Below are positions 27,113-34,655 of a stretch of DNA of 64,000 nucleotides, piece by piece (the first letter of the stretch is position 1; every line of letters starts with the position of its first letter). The notes beneath the pieces are model-generated. The model worked only from the letters and a program-made list of their open reading frames with translations, was not told the DNA's origin and ran no database searches. The translations under genes and the position numbers were made by a program. The DNA is from Verrucomicrobiaceae bacterium (GTDB lineage: Bacteria; Verrucomicrobiota; Verrucomicrobiia; Verrucomicrobiales; Verrucomicrobiaceae): positions 310,001-374,000 of the forward strand of contig CANIBP010000001.1 in NCBI GenBank assembly GCA_947466075.1, given 5' to 3'.

Positions 27113-28156
27113 CTATGATGCGATCAACTCTCTCAACAAGGTGGTAGCGTAGGTGCCTTTAGGAAGATCAAAGCTCAGCTCTAAATCGCCATTCTCGAGT
27201 ACTACAAAGTTCGGCGCAGTGGGGCGCAGTCTAAGCACGCGCCGTTCTTGCCGTAAACCAGCAGATTCCAAGCCTGCGGTGAGTTCCGAAAAGTTTTTCA
27301 CGATGCCTGACTCCATTTCACACACTTCACTGCTGCTTTGTAACTCGCCCGTTCCCCACAGGGGAGCAGTAAGTTCTAGTACACCTTGGGCGAAGCGCTC
27401 CGCCTCATCCCCTCGATGTTTTTCGGGCAACAAGATCGTGCCATTATCGGCGAAGCCATAAACCTCGCCACTCAAGGCCCGATCCCACGTGCCTGCAGCC
27501 ATGCGCGAGGCCACGACGGCATTAAAAAGATGACTCCGTGCCGCTGAGAGCAAAATACCGCGCAGCAAACGATCTGCTGTACGATATTCACCACGAAACA
27601 TGGCCATCGCCTTTTCGACATTGCGGCCTTCGTTGCCAAAACGCTGAGTGCCGAAGTAATTCGGCGCACCACACTCGACAATGCGCTGCCAACGCTCGGC
27701 GGCGTGTTCAGTAGAAAAATCAGGTTCGCGCAGGCGAATGGTGAAGCGATTGCCGAGGTGAATGCCGCGGCGCAGCTTACGCAAGTTTCGCGTGATGCGG
27801 AGCACGCGTAGGCCTTGGGATTCCAGCGCCGCTGGCTCGGGCGAAGGCTGACCTGGCATATGCAGGCTGAACCATTGCCGTGTGACGGCGTGACGATCTT
27901 TGAGACCACAATGGCTTACCAAACGATTTCGAATGCCCACTGCGGTCGCCAACCGCACAGCAGCAGTGTTGCTATCGAGATCGCGTTTTTCCGCCCAGAC
28001 GAGGCAGTGCTCGCCCTCGCCCGAAGGCTCAAAACCAAGTACCTCCTCGACCACAAAATCCTCCGGCACCGACTTGAACCGTGCACACCCCAACGGACCG
28101 CCGTGAAGGAACGGAAGGTCGTCTGGATTAAAGGGCATCTGCACAGTGCTATTCAT
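27113..28156 (-). CDS. truD: tRNA pseudouridine synthase D (TruD)
   Basis: From the ATG at 28156 (MNSTVQMPFNPDDLPFLHGG) the protein has 347 residues, typical of TruD, which forms pseudouridine-13 in tRNA(Glu). Characteristic motifs are FKSVPEDFVVEEVLGFEPSG, CLVWAEKRDLDSNTAA, and the catalytic block VSHCGLKDRHAVTRQWFSLH with its Asp. GAPNYFGTQRFG is the family signature, and RSHLFNAVVASRM belongs to the C-terminal catalytic half. It is a housekeeping RNA-modification enzyme in the cytosol, standing alone between the oxidase gene and the DUF1552 gene. Confidence 0.95.
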   Translation of the reverse strand: MNSTVQMPFNPDDLPFLHGGPLGCARFKSVPEDFVVEEVLGFEPSGEGEHCLVWAEKRDLDSNTAAVRLATAVGIRNRLVSHCGLKDRHAVTRQWFSLHMPGQPSPEPAALESQGLRVLRITRNLRKLRRGIHLGNRFTIRLREPDFSTEHAAERWQRIVECGAPNYFGTQRFGNEGRNVEKAMAMFRGEYRTADRLLRGILLSAARSHLFNAVVASRMAAGTWDRALSGEVYGFADNGTILLPEKHRGDEAERFAQGVLELTAPLWGTGELQSSSEVCEMESGIVKNFSELTAGLESAGLRQERRVLRLRPTAPNFVVLENGDLELSFDLPKGTYATTLLRELIAS

Positions 28157-28242
28157 GGGTGGTGCGTTCGCGCCATTCTTCGCAAGTCGCAACCTCAAGC
28201 AGCTTCATAAGGATGGGCTCCGTGTCGATGCACGCAGCAGGA

Positions 28243-29502
28243 TCACGCCTCCACGCCCGTCATCGTCCCCGTGCTGCTCGCGAACTTGTCCGCCTCGATG
28301 CCCATGCGCTGCAGCATGGTGACGAAGAGATTCGCCAGCGGCTTGTTGTTCTTCTTGTCGAAGGCGAGATGCTGGCCGTGCTTGAAGCCGCCGCCGGCGA
28401 AGATGAGCGGGAGATTCGTCGTGTCGTGGGAGTTCGCGTTGGAGAGGTTCGAGCCGTAGAGGAGCATCGTGTGGTCGAGCAGCGTGCCGTTGGCTTCCTT
28501 CACGCTCGTGAGTCCATCGAGCAGGCGCGCGAGGCTGCGGAATTGCGCTTCCTCGATCTTCTTCAGCTCGGCGATCTTCGCCTCGTCGTTGCCGTGATGC
28601 GTGAGCGCGTGCGTCTGGTTTTTCACGCCGGGAATGTTCGGCGTGATGAGCAGCGGGCCGAGGTAAATGGTGACGATGCGCGTGCTGTCGGTCTCCAGCG
28701 AGAGGCGCATGGTGTCATACATGAGGTTCGTCTGCGCCTCGACTTCGGTGTCGCTCGGGATGTCCTTCGGCATCGGTGCCTGCACGATGGGCTTTGGTTT
28801 GCGCTCCCACGATTCGGCGTGTTGCAGGCGCTGCTCGAGTTCGCGCACCGAAGTGAAATATTGATAGAGCCGCTCCTTGTCGCGCGCGGGCAATCCTTTC
28901 TCCAAACTCCGCGCCTCATCGCGCACGAAGTCGAGGATGCTGCCGCCTTTGCGCAGGTCATCGATGCTGCGCTCGATCTCCTGCGGCGTGCCCTGCACGA
29001 AAAGCCGGCGATACAGCGCCGACGGATTGCGCTCCGCCGGAAGCTGCACGCCATCGCGCGTCGTGGACGGCGTGCCCATGTGATCCTTGCCCACGCTGAG
29101 AACGAGTGAGCCAAAGCGCGTCTGCGCGCCGATCTGTTCGGCGGCGAACTGGTCGAGCGAGATGCTGTTCTTGAAATTGCTCGCGCCCGGATGCGGCGCG
29201 CAGCTCAGGAAACTGCGCTCGGAAGAATGGTTCCCATCCACGCCCGGATGCGACACGCCGCTGAAGACCGTGAAGCGCTCGCGGTGCGCTTTGATCAAAT
29301 CGAGATACGGCGTGCTCCCGTAATCGCGCCCCGCCTTCTCGGGAAAAAAGTAACGCGGCATCACGCCCATGTTCGTCATGATGGCGAGCATGCGCCTCGG
29401 CGGCATCGGCGCGGCGGCGCGCGCGAGCGATTCGAGAAAAGGCAGCGCCAGCGTGGCCCCGGTGGCGCGGAGGAAATGGCGGCGGGTGATGGAGGTTTTC
29501 AT
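28243..29502 (-). CDS. DUF1552-family secreted protein
   Basis: The 419-residue protein has a twin-arginine-like leader (SITRRHFLRATGATLALPFL, residues 4-23). The DUF1552 core then follows, with RMLAIMTNMGVMPRYFFPEK, FTVFSGVSHPGVDGNHSSER, SISLDQFAAEQIG, GQHLAFDKKNNKPLANLFV and a C-terminal LLYGSNLSNANSHDTTNLP. The fold is predicted to be related to the alkaline-phosphatase/sulfatase-like DUF1501 group, but no biochemical function is established. The family occurs almost only in Planctomycetes, Verrucomicrobia and some Myxococcota. It nearly always sits next to a DUF1592-type cytochrome, as here, where only 4 nt separate it from that gene's stop, so both products probably act together outside the cytoplasmic membrane. 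Confidence 0.92.
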   Translation of the reverse strand: MKTSITRRHFLRATGATLALPFLESLARAAAPMPPRRMLAIMTNMGVMPRYFFPEKAGRDYGSTPYLDLIKAHRERFTVFSGVSHPGVDGNHSSERSFLSCAPHPGASNFKNSISLDQFAAEQIGAQTRFGSLVLSVGKDHMGTPSTTRDGVQLPAERNPSALYRRLFVQGTPQEIERSIDDLRKGGSILDFVRDEARSLEKGLPARDKERLYQYFTSVRELEQRLQHAESWERKPKPIVQAPMPKDIPSDTEVEAQTNLMYDTMRLSLETDSTRIVTIYLGPLLITPNIPGVKNQTHALTHHGNDEAKIAELKKIEEAQFRSLARLLDGLTSVKEANGTLLDHTMLLYGSNLSNANSHDTTNLPLIFAGGGFKHGQHLAFDKKNNKPLANLFVTMLQRMGIEADKFASSTGTMTGVEA

Positions 29503-29506
29503 GACT

Positions 29507-32092
29507 CTATTTGTTTTGGAACAAGCGGCTCTCTGCCATCGCGTGAATCAACGAACGCACGCCAAACTTCCCTGTCTTTGTCTCCGCGAGGATGCGTTCG
29601 ATTTCGCGGCGGTCGGCGTAGCTGGGCTCAGCACCGGTGGCATAGGTTAGCATTTGCGTGACGAAGGCGCGGGCAATGAGTTCGGGCTTGGCGAGCACGA
29701 GGCGTTGGAAGTCGGCGAGGTTCTGGAAGGGTTCGGATTGCGCGGTCTCGCCACTCGCATCGACTGCAGGGCCAGCCTTGTAGCGGACGCCGGTGCCGTC
29801 GGGGAACTTCAGCGCGATGGGCGTGCCCTTTTCCAACGAACGATACTGCGCGCGCCAGCCGCCGACGACGTCGTAGCTCTCCAGCGCGAGGCCGGGCGGG
29901 TCCATCTTGCGATGGCACGCGGCGCAACTCGCATCGGCGCGATGCTTGGCGAGTTGCTCCCGGATGGTGGTCGCGCCACGCGTGTCGGGATCGATCGCCG
30001 GCACGCCGGGCGGTGGCGGTGGCACGGGTTGGCCGAGGATGCGTTCGGTGACGAAGACGCCGCGCACGACGGGCGATGACACGGTGCCGTTGGCGGTGAC
30101 TTTCAAAACCGCGCCCTGCGTGAGGAAGCCGCCGCGATGACTGCCGGGCGGGAGCGACACGCGACGGATGTCGGGGCCGGTGACGCCCGCGATGCCGTAG
30201 TGCTCCGCGAGGCGTTGATTGAGCATGGCAAAATCAGACGCGACGATGTTCGACGCGGGCAGGTCTTTGGCGAGGAGTTCGCGGAAAAAGGCGCGCGACT
30301 CGGCGAGCATGGACTCCTTCAGGTAGAGATGGAACTCGGGGTAGAGCGCGCGGTCGGGATCAGTCGCGTCGATGTCGCGGAGCTTGAGCCACTGGTCGAG
30401 GAAGTCGGTGATGAAGCGCTCGCTGCGCGCGTCGGCGAGCAGGCGCTCGACTTGCGCGCGGAGTGTCGCGGGCTCGTGGAGTTTGCTTTGTTTCGCAAGC
30501 ACGAGCAGCGCGTCGTCGGGCGGTGAGTTCCAGAGCCAGAAGGCGAGGCGTGTGGCGAGCGCGAGGTCGTCGAGCTGGCCGGGCGTTTCCTTGCGGAAGA
30601 GAAACTGCGTGGAAGTCAGCGCGGCCTTGTAGGCGTGGCGCATGGCGAGTTCGAGGCAGTCTTTCTTTTCCAAACGCTGTTGCACGAGGCCGACATACTT
30701 CATCACCTCGGCGTCGCTCACATCGCGACGAAACGCGCGCGGGAGAAAACTCGCGAGCAAACGCTTGGCATCATCGAGCGGCGCAGCGCTGGCGACGGTG
30801 ACGAGCGGCTGCGGCTTTGAGTCACCCGGTGGAACTTCCCACGGCTTCGGCCAGCCGTAGCCGACCTTCTGCACGGGCTGCGCGTGCGATGGCGGCGTGA
30901 GTCCGCTCGCGGCATCGAAGGGCTTCAGCGGCAAATCACCGAACACCCGGCGATGACTCTCCGGCGGCCATTGCTCGTAGAGTGGGCCTTCCACTTCGAG
31001 CCAGTCGCACACAATCGCCGGCCCGACATGCAATCCGCCGCCGCCCTTGTGCTGGTGAATCTGCAAGCCCGTCCAAAAGAACGACGCGGGATCAAAGATG
31101 ACCTCGTCGCCCATCTCCAGCCACGGCGTGAGTTCGTGGACCTTCGGCGTGAGCGATGGCGCTTCGAAGTAGCCGAGCGTGCGCGGATGCACATACAGCC
31201 GCACCGTCTGCGGCACAGGCGCGGGCTCCAGCTTGCCCGCGTTCCAATGCGCGCTCCACGTCGAGAGCCGCAGCCGATACTTGCCCGCGAACATCGGCGC
31301 GAAGGTCATACTCTTGAGCCAGCCTTCGAGGTTCGGCGTGAGCAGTGCGACGGATTGCTTCAGTTTGAAAAAGTCCGGCGTCTTGATGTCATCGCCCGCG
31401 TCGTGCTTCACCGTCGCGAGGGGCCACAGCGGATCGGGCTGCCCGTCCTTCAAGAGCACCGAGCTGCCGAGCTTGAGGTTCGCGTGCCACTTGAACGAAT
31501 CCGTCGGATACAGCCGTCGCTTCACCACCGGCGGCGGCGTCACGCGCGTGGCAATCGCCGCATCCAGCACACGGTCCGCCGCCTCCAGATACTTCGCGAG
31601 CTGCACATGCGAGAGATCGAGTGCATCGCCCACCTTATCAAAGCCATGCCGCGAACCATCCGCCGGCAGCAGCTCTTTGATTTCCAAATGCGGCAGCGCG
31701 AGCAAATCGCGCAGCGCATTTTCATACTCGACGCGCGTGAGCCGCCGAAACACCGCGCGCCCGCCATCCTTCGCGATGCGCGCCTCATCCGCCGCGATCA
31801 GCTTCGCATCCAAATCGGCGAGCAGCGCCTTCGTCTCCGGCATCGGCGGCCGCGCCTTCTTTTTCGGCGGCATCTCGCCGTTCGCGATGGCGTCATGCAC
31901 CTTCACCCACATCTCGAAATTCGCGCGTTCGTCGAGCTGGAGTGCGAGCGAAGTCAAATCAAGCCCCCCCTTCTTCGTGTCGGCATCGTGACATTCGGTG
32001 CAATGCTGCTCGAAGAACATCGCAGGCTCAGCGGGAAGGCTGCACCGCAGAGCGAGGAGGACCGCAGAGATGAAGAATGGAAGTCGGAACAT
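29507..32092 (-). CDS. DUF1592-family planctomycete-type cytochrome c protein
   Basis: The 861-residue exported protein has a signal peptide (MFRLPFFISAVLLALRCSLP). A heme-binding CTECH motif follows at about residues 31-35 in the planctomycete cytochrome (PSCyt1) domain. In order after this come DUF1587 (FRRLTRVEYENALRDLLALP), a ligand-binding-like middle region, DUF1595/DUF1592 (AFRRDVSDAEVMKYVGLV, LWNSPPDDALL), DUF1588 with a second heme-like motif (CAACHRKMDPPGLALE), and C-terminal DUF1585 (FVTQMLTYATGAEPSYADRR). The domain order is complete. It is presumed to be a periplasmic or outer-membrane-associated electron-transfer protein in degradation of complex substrates; substrate and partner are unknown. 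It is translationally close to the DUF1552 gene downstream and about 90 nt after ThuA. Confidence 0.94.
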   Translation of the reverse strand: MFRLPFFISAVLLALRCSLPAEPAMFFEQHCTECHDADTKKGGLDLTSLALQLDERANFEMWVKVHDAIANGEMPPKKKARPPMPETKALLADLDAKLIAADEARIAKDGGRAVFRRLTRVEYENALRDLLALPHLEIKELLPADGSRHGFDKVGDALDLSHVQLAKYLEAADRVLDAAIATRVTPPPVVKRRLYPTDSFKWHANLKLGSSVLLKDGQPDPLWPLATVKHDAGDDIKTPDFFKLKQSVALLTPNLEGWLKSMTFAPMFAGKYRLRLSTWSAHWNAGKLEPAPVPQTVRLYVHPRTLGYFEAPSLTPKVHELTPWLEMGDEVIFDPASFFWTGLQIHQHKGGGGLHVGPAIVCDWLEVEGPLYEQWPPESHRRVFGDLPLKPFDAASGLTPPSHAQPVQKVGYGWPKPWEVPPGDSKPQPLVTVASAAPLDDAKRLLASFLPRAFRRDVSDAEVMKYVGLVQQRLEKKDCLELAMRHAYKAALTSTQFLFRKETPGQLDDLALATRLAFWLWNSPPDDALLVLAKQSKLHEPATLRAQVERLLADARSERFITDFLDQWLKLRDIDATDPDRALYPEFHLYLKESMLAESRAFFRELLAKDLPASNIVASDFAMLNQRLAEHYGIAGVTGPDIRRVSLPPGSHRGGFLTQGAVLKVTANGTVSSPVVRGVFVTERILGQPVPPPPPGVPAIDPDTRGATTIREQLAKHRADASCAACHRKMDPPGLALESYDVVGGWRAQYRSLEKGTPIALKFPDGTGVRYKAGPAVDASGETAQSEPFQNLADFQRLVLAKPELIARAFVTQMLTYATGAEPSYADRREIERILAETKTGKFGVRSLIHAMAESRLFQNK

Positions 32093-32136
32093 CAGTTCGT
32101 AACCGAGTTGTTGCTGAGACTACGAGAAACGCTCCC

Positions 32137-32155
32137 GATTCTCGACACGAGAATC
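32137..32155 (-). promoter_or_regulatory. Small hairpin between thuA-like and DUF1592 genes
   Basis: Perfect 8-bp arms, GATTCTCG and CGAGAATC, enclose a 3-nt ACA loop. It lies in the 88-bp gap between the ThuA-like gene and the DUF1592 gene. No T-tract follows on the minus strand, so it is more likely an mRNA-stability or attenuator hairpin than a strong terminator. Confidence 0.4.
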
Positions 32156-32180
32156 TCGCTGTGTGTTGCGTTCGCTATGC

Positions 32181-32996
32181 CTAGTTTCCCTTCGGAGCCT
32201 CCACCGTCATCTTTGCAGCCCACTTGATGGCTTCCAGCACATGCTGCCGTGCGAACGGCGTGCTCAGGGAGCGGAGGTCGTGGCCGAACTCGGTGTAGAA
32301 GAAGCGACCGCCGGTCGCGGGTTCGTGCGTCCAGGCGATGGGATGGTCCGCGCCCATGGGCTTGCCGTTGCGGGTTTGGAAATACTCACGCACAGGCGTG
32401 TAGGTCGTTTCGTCCACGCGCATGAGAACGTTAAAGCCGGGCTGGCCGGTGACGGGGTGGTCGTGATTGGTCCAGTCGGCTTCGATCCAGAACTCCGCAG
32501 GCTGACCTTTGACGGATGGATGATCTTTCGCAGCGGGATCAATGGTGACTTTGGCTTTGCTAAAGTCGGAATCGCTATTGAAGTCGCAACCACCGAGCGC
32601 ATTCAGCCACGTCCACTTCGTCTGATGCACCAGTGCGGCGTGCAGGCCCACGATGCCTTTCCCGCCCTTCGTGAACCATTCCTCCACCGACTTGCGCTGC
32701 TCCTCGGGCAGCACCTTGTCGAGTTCGTTGGCGTTGTTAAGCACGAGCACATCGTAGCGACTCAGTTCCTCGGCGCGCATGTCTTTCCAATGCTCTGTCA
32801 CGTCCACCTCGAAACCGTTTTCGTGACCGAGCAGGACGAGCCAGCGATTGATCTTTGGTGTGTCAGGATGTCGATAGTAGCCGGTGTTGGAATAAACGAG
32901 CACTTTGAGTCCGGTGCCCTTGGGCGCGGGTGATGCGGGTTCATGACTGTGGGCGATGCTGGCGAGCAGGAGCAGGGAGAGGATGAGATGTTTCAT
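32181..32996 (-). CDS. ThuA-like glutamine-amidotransferase-fold protein, secreted
   Basis: From the ATG at 32996 (MKHLILSLLLLASIAHSHEP) the protein has 271 residues with a signal peptide cleaved near residue 18. The ThuA fold is seen in KVLVYSNTGYYRHPDTPKIN, YDVLVLNNANELDKVLPEEQ, GGKGIVGLHAALVHQTKW, FWIEADWTNHDHPVTGQP and PIAWTHEPATGGRFFYTEFG, ending in HDLRSLSTPFARQHVLEAIK. ThuA-type proteins are linked to trehalose or other disaccharide use in rhizobia, but secreted versions in this phylum have no established activity. Its start codon overlaps the stop of the small XRE regulator by 4 nt, so regulator and ThuA are co-translated. Confidence 0.88.
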   Translation of the reverse strand: MKHLILSLLLLASIAHSHEPASPAPKGTGLKVLVYSNTGYYRHPDTPKINRWLVLLGHENGFEVDVTEHWKDMRAEELSRYDVLVLNNANELDKVLPEEQRKSVEEWFTKGGKGIVGLHAALVHQTKWTWLNALGGCDFNSDSDFSKAKVTIDPAAKDHPSVKGQPAEFWIEADWTNHDHPVTGQPGFNVLMRVDETTYTPVREYFQTRNGKPMGADHPIAWTHEPATGGRFFYTEFGHDLRSLSTPFARQHVLEAIKWAAKMTVEAPKGN

Positions 32997-33304
32997 GGTT
33001 GAGACGGTTTTTGAGACAAATGAATGGGCGCAGGAGAATAACTCCATTCATTCCTCTCGCACCTATTCTTCGGCGTCAAAGACATGCCCATGCCGTGGCT
33101 AAGTTGAGCTTTCACAGACAGCGTGAGATTGGCCGCGCCGCGTTCCAGCTTGGCAATGTATTCCCGACTGAGACCGCTCGCACGAGCAAGACCATTCTTG
33201 CTCAGCCCACAGCGTTCTGTCAGCTCTTGCAAACGCCTCGGCAGCCGCGCACGGATGCGCTCAGCGTAGTCGTGGGCGTCGTGGTTGTCCGGCGCGGTGG
33301 GCAT
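32993..33304 (-). CDS. XRE-family helix-turn-helix regulator
   Basis: The 103-residue protein has an N-terminal DAHDYAERIRARLPRRLQEL helix. The helix-turn-helix follows at about residues 27-57 (CGLSKNGLARASGLSREYIA, then KLERG), close to the classical XRE pattern. The C-terminus (after about residue 75) is not conserved-looking and ends in a Pro/Ser-rich tail. It probably binds DNA as a dimer. Its stop overlaps the ThuA start, which makes ThuA and the DUF1592/DUF1552 genes candidate targets. A degenerate copy of the same reading frame is found at 39273-39450. Confidence 0.87.
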   Translation of the reverse strand: MPTAPDNHDAHDYAERIRARLPRRLQELTERCGLSKNGLARASGLSREYIAKLERGAANLTLSVKAQLSHGMGMSLTPKNRCERNEWSYSPAPIHLSQKPSQP

Positions 33305-33347
33305 CGTTGGTCATCCCCAAGCGTATTTTGCCTCGTCCCTTTGCGTA

Positions 33348-34643
33348 TCACGCAAATACGTCCAGCGCTGGCTTGCCTTTGTCGGCGACGGTGAAAGGGC
33401 GGTTGTCAGGGGAGTGAATGATTTGTTTCAACGGCAGGCCGAGGGCGGTGGCGATGGTGGCGTTGAAGTCGGGGATGGTGATTTTTTTCTCTTCGACGGC
33501 GCGGCCTTCCTCGTCGGTCTGGCCGTAGATGTAGCCTTGCTTGACGCCGCCTCCCCAAAGCGCGCCGGAGAAGGCTTGCGGATAATGGTCGCGGCCTTCG
33601 TTGACGTTGATATCGGGGGTGCGTCCGAACTCGGTGGCGAGGACCACGAGGGTGTCCCGCAACAGGCCGCGTTGGTGGAGGTCGGCGAGGAGCGCGGCGA
33701 GTGCTTGGTCGAGAATGTCGCAGAGTTTCGGCGTGGCAACCCAGTTGCTGGCGTGAGTGTCCCAGTTGCCGAGCTGCACTTCGACGAAGCGCACGCCGTT
33801 TTCGACGAGGCGGCGGGCGAGCAGGCAGCCCTGGCCAAAGGCGTCGTCACCGTAGGTTTTGCGCGTGACGGTGGATTCCTGCGTGAGGTCGAAGGCTTTC
33901 AGGTCGGCGCTCTTCATCATGGTGACGGCCTGGTCATACATGTCGCCGTAGGCTTTTACTTCAGACTGTGGGAAGGCGGTGATGAAGTCGGCATCCAGTT
34001 TCGCGGACATGCTGAGACGTGCGGCGAATCGCTCGTCGCTAAGGCCGGCGGGAAGGCGGACGTTTTTGATGCCGTTGGCGGGGTTGTTGACGAACAGGGG
34101 CGTGTGCACCGAGGGGAAGAAGCCGCCGCCAGGATGCTGGCTGGCTTCGCCGATAAAGACAGACTTTGGCAGTGTGGGGTTGCCGCCGTTTTGCAGAAAG
34201 CTGAGCCACGCGCCCATGGAAGGATGACGGATGGTGCCGACCAGTTTGTAGCTGGTGTGCATGTAGTAAACGCCCTGCTCGTGTGCGCCCTGCGTGCTGG
34301 TGAGCGAGCGAATGACGGTGCCATGGTGCATCTGCTTCGCCGTGCGCGAGAGGTATTGCGAGACGCGCAGGCCATCGGCGCTGGTGGGGATGGGTTTGGT
34401 CGCTCCTGCAACCTTGGTGATGTCCTTGGGGTCCCAGGTGTCGAGCTGGCTTTGGCCGCCGGCCATGTAGAGGTAGATGACGTTCTTGGCCGTCGCGGGG
34501 CGTTGAAGGTCGTCGGTCTTCGCGGCGGGTGTTTCAGCAGACCAGACTTCGGGCAGCAGTCCCACACCGAGCAAGGCGCTGGCGGTGCGGGCGATGAACC
34601 GGCGGCGGGTGAGTTCGTCGGCCTGGATGAGCTGTGATTTCAT
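33348..34643 (-). CDS. DUF1501-family secreted protein
   Basis: The 431-residue protein starts with a Tat-type leader (DELTRRRFIARTASALLGVG). DUF1501 belongs to the alkaline-phosphatase/sulfatase-like superfamily. Visible motifs are NVIYLYMAGGQSQLDTWDPK near residue 55, SQYLSRTAKQMHHGTVIRSL, RFVEVQLGNWDTHASNW, LVVLATEFGRTPDINVNEGR followed by DHYPQAFSGALWGGGV, and a conserved C-terminal PDFNATIATALGLPL. DxxGRDHxP and GNWDTH supply likely metal ligands. Its function is unknown; it is found paired with DUF1549/DUF1553 cytochrome-like proteins across Planctomycetes and Verrucomicrobia, and here it follows such a gene by 12 nt. Confidence 0.92.
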   Translation of the reverse strand: MKSQLIQADELTRRRFIARTASALLGVGLLPEVWSAETPAAKTDDLQRPATAKNVIYLYMAGGQSQLDTWDPKDITKVAGATKPIPTSADGLRVSQYLSRTAKQMHHGTVIRSLTSTQGAHEQGVYYMHTSYKLVGTIRHPSMGAWLSFLQNGGNPTLPKSVFIGEASQHPGGGFFPSVHTPLFVNNPANGIKNVRLPAGLSDERFAARLSMSAKLDADFITAFPQSEVKAYGDMYDQAVTMMKSADLKAFDLTQESTVTRKTYGDDAFGQGCLLARRLVENGVRFVEVQLGNWDTHASNWVATPKLCDILDQALAALLADLHQRGLLRDTLVVLATEFGRTPDINVNEGRDHYPQAFSGALWGGGVKQGYIYGQTDEEGRAVEEKKITIPDFNATIATALGLPLKQIIHSPDNRPFTVADKGKPALDVFA

Positions 34644-34655
34644 GGATGGAGTGGG

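Noticed and set aside
30884..32227. A 447-codon plus-strand frame opposite the DUF1592 gene
   Set aside because: The translation is Arg-rich and repetitive without motifs; the opposite strand is a complete conserved gene.
33285..34637. A 450-codon plus-strand frame opposite the DUF1501 gene
   Set aside because: The frame mirrors the codon bias of the real gene; no start context or domain is present.
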